Assembly: GCA_947373185.1 (NCBI GenBank)
Contig: CANBWP010000007.1
Span: forward strand, 1-64,000
From: Comamonadaceae bacterium
GTDB lineage: Bacteria; Pseudomonadota; Gammaproteobacteria; Burkholderiales; Burkholderiaceae_C
Length of the DNA stretch: 64,000 bases
Reading direction: 5' to 3'
In this document: positions 60,692 through 64,000 of the stretch, in pieces
Layout: the number at the start of each line of letters is the position of its first letter
Position numbering within the stretch: the stretch's first letter is position 1
The notes under the pieces: model-generated
What the model was told of the DNA's origin: nothing
Database searches by the model: none
Seen by the model: the letters and a program-made list of their open reading frames with translations, nothing else
Made by a program: the position numbers and the translations under genes

Positions 60692-61396
60692 ATGATTCCT
60701 ATTCATGTCGAATCCGCTTGGAAAGGCACTTCCGATTGCCGCTCGTGTGGCATTCGAGATTTAGTTTTGTTCGCCGATCTGAATGAAGACGATTTTGGTC
60801 TGATTCACGCACCCATCGACGACATGGCCTACCCGGTGGGTGGTTTGCTTTACTCAGAAGGTGACAAAGCCCTGGGGGTGTTCACGCTGCGTCAAGGCAT
60901 GGTCAAGTTGATTCGATCTACAGCAGACGGTCGTGAACGCATTATTCGTGTCTTGCGCGCCGGCGATGTGGTGGGTATTGAAGCATTGGCCACAGGGCAT
61001 TTCGATTCAGAAGCAGTGGCTCTCAATGATGTGAAGGTATGCCGCATACCCTTAGGTGTGATGCACAACCTTAGTACACAATCCCCCAGACTTCACAACC
61101 GCTTGATGCAGAAGTGGCAGCAGGCTTTAAAAGGCGCAGATGATTGGCTGGCCGATTTAAATTTTGGAACCGCTCGCCAACGGGTTTCTAAATTTATTCT
61201 GAAAATGCGCCATGACAATTTGCCAGATCAAAGCAGCATGTTTTCACGTGAAGACATGGGCGCCATGATGGACCTCAAACTGGAGACTGTCAGCCGCGAA
61301 GTCAGTGGCTTGGTGCGCGAACAAGTCATAGTGCCCCTTGATAAAGCTGGGCGGCTATATCGAATTCAAAACGCGAAAGCTTTGAATTCCGCCTGA
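60692..61396 (+). CDS. FNR-like Crp-family regulator with incomplete cysteine set
   Basis: Regulator of 234 residues from the ATG at 60692; a GTG at 60683 directly after the TSUP stop is the alternative. A GTGAG stretch precedes the ATG. An N-terminal CRSC pair (residues 16 and 19), an effector barrel (about 45-130, Cys117) and a C-terminal helix-turn-helix SREDMGAMMDLKLETVSREVSGL are seen. FNR binds its [4Fe-4S] with four cysteines; the third N-terminal one is missing here (RDLVLF in its place). An altered or absent cluster is therefore likely. The neighbours suggest sulfur or redox control. Confidence 0.82.
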   Translation: MIPIHVESAWKGTSDCRSCGIRDLVLFADLNEDDFGLIHAPIDDMAYPVGGLLYSEGDKALGVFTLRQGMVKLIRSTADGRERIIRVLRAGDVVGIEALATGHFDSEAVALNDVKVCRIPLGVMHNLSTQSPRLHNRLMQKWQQALKGADDWLADLNFGTARQRVSKFILKMRHDNLPDQSSMFSREDMGAMMDLKLETVSREVSGLVREQVIVPLDKAGRLYRIQNAKALNSA

Positions 61397-61431
61397 ATGC
61401 ATCAGCGTGCAGTAAGTGGATGCACTTCTGT

Positions 61432-61560
61432 TTAGGGTTTGGGTGCACTACCCGATAAAAATAAACGCAGAAAAAAAACGCCCATGCCGAGCATGAACAT
61501 GATGCCGATAAAACTCATGAGACCATAGTCTGTGAAAAACAAGTCGTGGAACAGTTTCAT
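61432..61560 (-). CDS. DUF3149-type 42-residue membrane mini-protein
   Basis: A 43-codon frame with a strong GGAG six bases before the ATG. The protein is MKLFHDLFFTDYGLMSFIGI followed by a methionine-rich hydrophobic helix and a short basic/polar end (LSGSAPKP). This matches in style the DUF3149 mini-proteins of Burkholderiales, which have one membrane helix and unknown function. It points toward the regulator gene (convergent, 35-base gap) and is divergent from the rhodanese gene. It is too short for most gene callers. Confidence 0.8.
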   Translation of the reverse strand: MKLFHDLFFTDYGLMSFIGIMFMLGMGVFFLRLFLSGSAPKP

Positions 61561-61635
61561 GATTTTCTCCTTCAGTGTGTTGATGAATTAGCAAACTCAA
61601 CGATTGCATCTTGACAGCGAAACAACAAGTTCAGT

Positions 61636-61649
61636 TTGATCTGCATTAA
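61636..61649. promoter_or_regulatory. FNR-like box in the mini-protein/rhodanese gap
   Basis: TTGATCTGCATTAA fits TTGAT-N4-ATCAA with one mismatch in the right arm. It lies between the divergent mini-protein and rhodanese genes, close to an FNR-like regulator gene. Confidence 0.45.
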
Positions 61650-61650
61650 G

Positions 61651-61675
61651 TTTTGTGGAGATTTGATCCACAAAA
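61651..61675. promoter_or_regulatory. 9-bp inverted repeat
   Basis: TTTTGTGGA (61651-61659) and TCCACAAAA (61667-61675) are perfect inverted arms around seven bases. It may be an operator, or a short hairpin in a leader. It lies two bases after the FNR-like box. Confidence 0.5.
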
Positions 61676-61690
61676 AGTGCTGAACATACG

Positions 61691-61709
61691 TATACTTTGG
61701 AGGGGTATA
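61691..61709. promoter_or_regulatory. TATAC-N9-GTATA inverted repeat before the rhodanese gene
   Basis: TATAC (61691-61695) and GTATA (61705-61709) flank TTTGGAGGG. The TAC-rich arms with a G-rich core resemble operators of CsoR/CstR-type sensors that respond to copper or persulfide. No such regulator is in the window, so this is a weak inference. Confidence 0.4.
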
Positions 61710-61746
61710 TTTAGAAGTACTTGAATTGATAGAAATGGTTCGCACA

Positions 61747-62127
61747 ATGAAAACACCACACGACTTGGTAGCAGCCGCCAAACAAACAGTCCTTGAAGTC
61801 CCAATCGACAAAGCGCCTGCTGTGATTGCTCAAAATGACGTGTTGATCGACGTTCGTGAGGCTGAGGAGTTTCAGTCTGGCCATCTACCTGGTGCTATTC
61901 ACATGTCACGCGGCATGTTGGAGTTCAAGCTTGCAGCCAATCCGCAATATCAATCGCGCGATCTCAAAATCACCCTGTATTGCAAAACCAGTGGCAGGGC
62001 TGCACTGTGTGCTCAGTCATTGAAAGAAATGGGCTATTCAAATGTAAGTTCAATCGCGGGCGGCTTTGATGCATGGCAAGCTGCAGGCTTTCATGTTGAA
62101 AAACCAGTTGCCCCATCCTTTGACTAA
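61747..62127 (+). CDS. Rhodanese-like sulfurtransferase domain protein
   Basis: Single rhodanese domain, 126 residues. VLIDVREAEEFQSGHLPGAIHMSRG (about 32-56) and the active-site loop YCKTSGRAALCAQSL with the catalytic cysteine (about 79) are clear. No signal peptide. Candidate starts are 61735 and 61747; the latter gives MKTPHDLVAAAK, the N-terminus I expect for this group. It can carry sulfane sulfur between partners. The upstream region holds three operator-like repeats. The CMD gene follows after 23 bases and is likely in the same operon. Confidence 0.88.
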   Translation: MKTPHDLVAAAKQTVLEVPIDKAPAVIAQNDVLIDVREAEEFQSGHLPGAIHMSRGMLEFKLAANPQYQSRDLKITLYCKTSGRAALCAQSLKEMGYSNVSSIAGGFDAWQAAGFHVEKPVAPSFD

Positions 62128-62150
62128 GACTTGCTAGAAAGACTGATCTC

Positions 62151-62495
62151 ATGAGTACCTTTGAGCACGCTGAGCTGATTCAAAACATCAATGAAAGCCT
62201 CACACCTTTTCGTAAATCTCAGCCCGATGCCATGCAAGGCTTTGGGCAATTGGCACGCAGTGCCATGGCTGAAGGTGAAGTCAGTACCAAGCACAAAGAA
62301 TTGATTGCTTTGGCGATTGGTATCACGCAGCATTGCTCTGGCTGCATCGGCTTTCATGTGAAAGCACTTTTGAAGTTGAGTTGTACACGCCAGGAGCTTG
62401 AAGAGATGTTGGCCGTTTGCGTCTACATGGGCGGTGGCCCTGCATTGATGTACGCTGCAGAAGCGCTCAAAGCTTGGGATTCTTTGGCCAGTTAA
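62151..62495 (+). CDS. Carboxymuconolactone decarboxylase-family (AhpD-like) protein
   Basis: Small CMD-fold protein, 114 residues. The redox motif HCSGCIGFHVKALLKL (about 63-78, C-x-x-C with a downstream His) is the AhpD-like active site. This points to a thiol peroxidase or disulfide-reductase role rather than decarboxylation. Other parts are GFGQLARSAMAEGEVSTKHKELIALAIGI and EEMLAVCVYMGGGPALMYAAEAL. It follows the rhodanese gene, so a role in persulfide or peroxide handling is a reasonable inference. Confidence 0.88.
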   Translation: MSTFEHAELIQNINESLTPFRKSQPDAMQGFGQLARSAMAEGEVSTKHKELIALAIGITQHCSGCIGFHVKALLKLSCTRQELEEMLAVCVYMGGGPALMYAAEALKAWDSLAS

Positions 62496-62521
62496 GTAAC
62501 TCTATTGAGTGCAATGCATCA

Positions 62522-62719
62522 CTAAGATGAGTTGCAACTGTTGGTTTGATATTTTTTTTGATAGCCATTCAAAATTTTTTTGATGGCTTTGAGTGGCAAA
62601 TTCCGGATCCACATAGGTAAAAAGCCCTGAGTCTTAAATGCAAAAAGGGCAGACCATTTGGTCAGGGGGCGAATCCAGGCAGTCTCTTGAAGAAACTCTT
62701 TTTGCTGCTCACTGTTCAT
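62522..62719 (-). CDS. Small unknown protein coupled to a methyltransferase gene
   Basis: A 65-residue frame I do not recognise. It begins MNSEQQKEFLQETAWIRPLT and continues basic, with WIRNLPLKAIKKILNGYQKKY near the end, predicted helical and without a membrane segment. Support for it being real comes from the ATGA overlap (62719-62716) with the upstream methyltransferase stop, as seen for true gene pairs elsewhere in this window. It is the last gene of the run rhodanese-methyltransferase-small protein. Confidence 0.5.
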   Translation of the reverse strand: MNSEQQKEFLQETAWIRPLTKWSALFAFKTQGFLPMWIRNLPLKAIKKILNGYQKKYQTNSCNSS

Positions 62720-63333
62720 GGCTTTTGCCCAATATAACCCACCAGTGCCGACATGCCACTGTGCCCTGGACCTTCGTCGACCACTACAGTGTAGGTCTGA
62801 AGATCGATGATTTTGTAGCCTTTGAATGCGCTCAGCAGCAGTTCTTCGTCGTACAGGTTTTCGAGAATGCCAGGCCCACCTGTTTTGTATTGCATCTGGT
62901 CTTTGCCATAACCTTGAATGATCAAAGTGCCACCGGGTTTAAGTGCAAAGTTCAATTTTTCAAATATTTTTGTGCGAGCTTCTGGATCGGCAAATTGAAA
63001 AAAGATGCCTGCAATGGTGTCGTATTGGTTGGCTGGCCAATCAAAACTTTGCCAGTCGCTGCAATGAAAGTGGACCGCTACCTGATGTTTTGCTGCCAAT
63101 TGCTTAGCTTTTGCAATGGCAATGGGTGAGAAGTCGAATGCGTCAACCTCAAAACCTTGCGAGGCAAGCCAAACGCTGTTACGGCCTTCACCATCGGCAA
63201 TGCACAAGGCCTTGCCTCTTTGAAGCAAGGGTGTTTTGTCAGCCAAGTACTGATTGGGTTTTTCACCAAAAAGGTAATCGTCCGAGGAGAAGCGTTCATT
63301 CCAACGTGCTAATGGGTTAGAAAATTGAGTCAT
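62716..63333 (-). CDS. Class I SAM-dependent methyltransferase (TehB/thiopurine type)
   Basis: Methyltransferase of 205 residues. N-terminal WNERFSSDDYLFGEKPNQYLAD (about 11-32) and the SAM-binding motif ALCIADGEGRNSVWLASQGFEVDAFDFSP (about 42-70) are typical of the TehB/SAM-TPMT group that acts on oxyanions, thiols or thiopurines. Motif II/III is in GTLIIQGYGKDQ. The ATG at 63333 overlaps the rhodanese stop as ATGA, which decides it over 63348. It lies between a rhodanese gene and a small unknown gene in one operon. Confidence 0.85.
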   Translation of the reverse strand: MTQFSNPLARWNERFSSDDYLFGEKPNQYLADKTPLLQRGKALCIADGEGRNSVWLASQGFEVDAFDFSPIAIAKAKQLAAKHQVAVHFHCSDWQSFDWPANQYDTIAGIFFQFADPEARTKIFEKLNFALKPGGTLIIQGYGKDQMQYKTGGPGILENLYDEELLLSAFKGYKIIDLQTYTVVVDEGPGHSGMSALVGYIGQKP

Positions 63334-63680
63334 GCCAGGTTGCTCCAATTGCCTATGTTATGAACTTGGCGGTATCCGTTTTTGAGCAGCAGAAGTTTAG
63401 CCATGCCGCTCCGGGTGCCGCTGGCACAGCACACCACCACTGGCTTGTCTTTGGGTATTTCATTCAATCGGCTGCTTAATTCAGACAGAGGGATGTTGAC
63501 AGTGCCCGCTGCATTGGCATTGGCAAACTCGCCTACGGAGCGAACATCGACAAGTGTGGCGCCTGCACTCTTCAGAACTGGAAGCTCTGACTTCACTTGT
63601 TTGGCGCGCCACCATTTGTAAGTCCACCACAGAATTAAGAGTACAAACGGCCAATACTCTTTGATCAATTGTTGCATCAA
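63330..63680 (-). CDS. Membrane-anchored rhodanese-like protein
   Basis: 116 residues: an N-terminal membrane anchor (YWPFVLLILWWTYKWW, about 9-24) and a rhodanese domain with ATLVDVRSVGEFANANAAGTVNIPLSEL (about 41-68). The active-site loop CCASGTRSGMAKLLL has the cysteine at about residue 85. The domain faces the cytoplasm or periplasm depending on orientation; the lysine/arginine after the helix favours the cytoplasm. A second ATG three bases in is an equal start. It heads the operon rhodanese-methyltransferase-small protein. Confidence 0.87.
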   Translation of the reverse strand: MMQQLIKEYWPFVLLILWWTYKWWRAKQVKSELPVLKSAGATLVDVRSVGEFANANAAGTVNIPLSELSSRLNEIPKDKPVVVCCASGTRSGMAKLLLLKNGYRQVHNIGNWSNLA

Positions 63681-63752
63681 TTACTTTCTAACTTATACGC
63701 AATTCGTTGTGACTCATTCAATCTGTCAGCAGCCGATATGTGACCATTCTGT

Positions 63753-64000
63753 TTAGAAAGCTTCTTTTTCAGCTTCTAAATAAGCAAGGCTGGTGTATTT
63801 GCCAATGTTGTTCTCAAAGCCCTGCATGTCGGCGGCACGTTTTTTCACGCGGGGGTCATTGAGAACCATCTGTTTGGCTTCAGCATCTGACTTGCCATCT
63901 TTGACAGCCTGCAAGCAGGGCTCCCAAATGCCCGCCAAAAACTGACCATAGGTCTCGAGTAAATTTTTGGCTGGTTGGCCATGACCCGGCAGCCACAATT
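63753..64000 (-). CDS. Metallo-beta-lactamase-fold hydrolase (C-terminal part only)
   Basis: The frame enters at the right window edge and ends at 63753; 82 or so codons are visible and the start is outside. The visible part begins with WLPGHGQPAKN, the C-terminal metal-histidine motif (GHG) of MBL-fold proteins. It ends with a helical tail, DPRVKKRAADMQGFENNIGKYTSLAYLEAEKEAF. Such C-terminal extensions are seen in SoxH-like and quinoprotein-associated zinc hydrolases. The rhodanese genes nearby make a persulfide or sulfur substrate possible, but this cannot be settled from the fragment. Confidence 0.7.
   Translation of the reverse strand, partial: LWLPGHGQPAKNLLETYGQFLAGIWEPCLQAVKDGKSDAEAKQMVLNDPRVKKRAADMQGFENNIGKYTSLAYLEAEKEAF

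Noticed and set aside
61685..61696. GTATAC at 61690 as a fourth GntR site
   Set aside because: Flanks differ (ACGTATACTT, no TGTATACA core), and it is part of the TATAC-N9-GTATA repeat.
1..64000. CRISPR array, prophage, transposon or integration site
   Set aside because: No regularly spaced repeats, transposase, integrase or terminal repeats were seen; short tandem repeats are only two copies inside genes.
1..64000. tRNA or rRNA genes
   Set aside because: Intergenic gaps were read for tRNA-like arms and TTC-type loops; none was convincing. A covariance-model scan would settle it.

Overview
The window looks like a chromosomal segment of a betaproteobacterium of the Burkholderiales, most likely a Comamonadaceae relative. 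This is inferred from protein style: Bug/TctC binding proteins, a BPSS1780-type membrane protein, a DUF3149 mini-protein, a type II homoserine kinase, and moderate GC. I could not run a search, so no species is claimed. No rRNA, tRNA, CRISPR array, prophage or insertion sequence was seen. Genes are tightly packed, with many 4-base ATGA start/stop overlaps.

Layout. (a) 1-4541: urea ABC importer urtABCDE (urtA only as its 3' end), with an intrinsic terminator between urtA and urtB. (b) 4538-7588, minus strand: a compact three-gene set of a one-helix membrane protein, an unusual potassium channel with two tandem voltage-sensor domains, and urease accessory ureD; no other urease gene is present. 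(c) 7739-25168: a purine/urate catabolic island. It holds an NMT1-type ABC importer, an M20 amidohydrolase, a UraD-AllC fusion, allantoinase puuE and a GntR regulator on the minus strand. On the plus strand are hiuH, xdhA, xdhB, xdhC, membrane urate oxidase puuD and a glycerate kinase. An 8-oxoguanine deaminase-like gene and a TonB-like lipoprotein are on the minus strand. (d) 25225-30590: a Crp/Fnr regulator behind a perfect FNR-type box, then a nucleoside-type (BMP) ABC importer. (e) 30911-38697: a peptide-type ABC importer, a GntR regulator and a gamma-glutamyltransferase-like hydrolase in one operon. (f) 38730-59015: mixed genes including an M16 protease, an orphan BMP protein, two Bug proteins, dcd, rhlE, a TonB-dependent receptor, an esterase, guaC, uvrD, slyD, thrB and polA. 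(g) 59059-64000: a Nudix protein, a TSUP exporter, an FNR-like regulator, two rhodanese proteins, a CMD protein, a methyltransferase and a metallo-beta-lactamase-fold protein, suggesting sulfur handling.

How the genes work together. Nucleosides and purines enter through ABC importers. Guanine-type bases are deaminated and xanthine is oxidised to urate by XdhAB, matured by XdhC. Urate passes through PuuD, HiuH, UraD, PuuE and AllC toward ureidoglycolate, then urea and glyoxylate. Urea relates to the adjacent urt/ureD genes, and glyoxylate-derived glycerate to the glycerate kinase. The step after AllC has no recognised enzyme here. A 16-bp motif with core TGTATACA occurs before the NMT1 importer operon, between gntR and hiuH, and before puuD. 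I infer that the GntR protein controls all three and that the NMT1 importer therefore carries a purine-related compound.

The observations I would follow first are the tandem-voltage-sensor channel and its operon, the GntR/TGTATACA regulon, the two nine-G tracts in xdhC, the promoter-proximal terminator before guaC, and the sulfur module with its unusual operator-like repeats.
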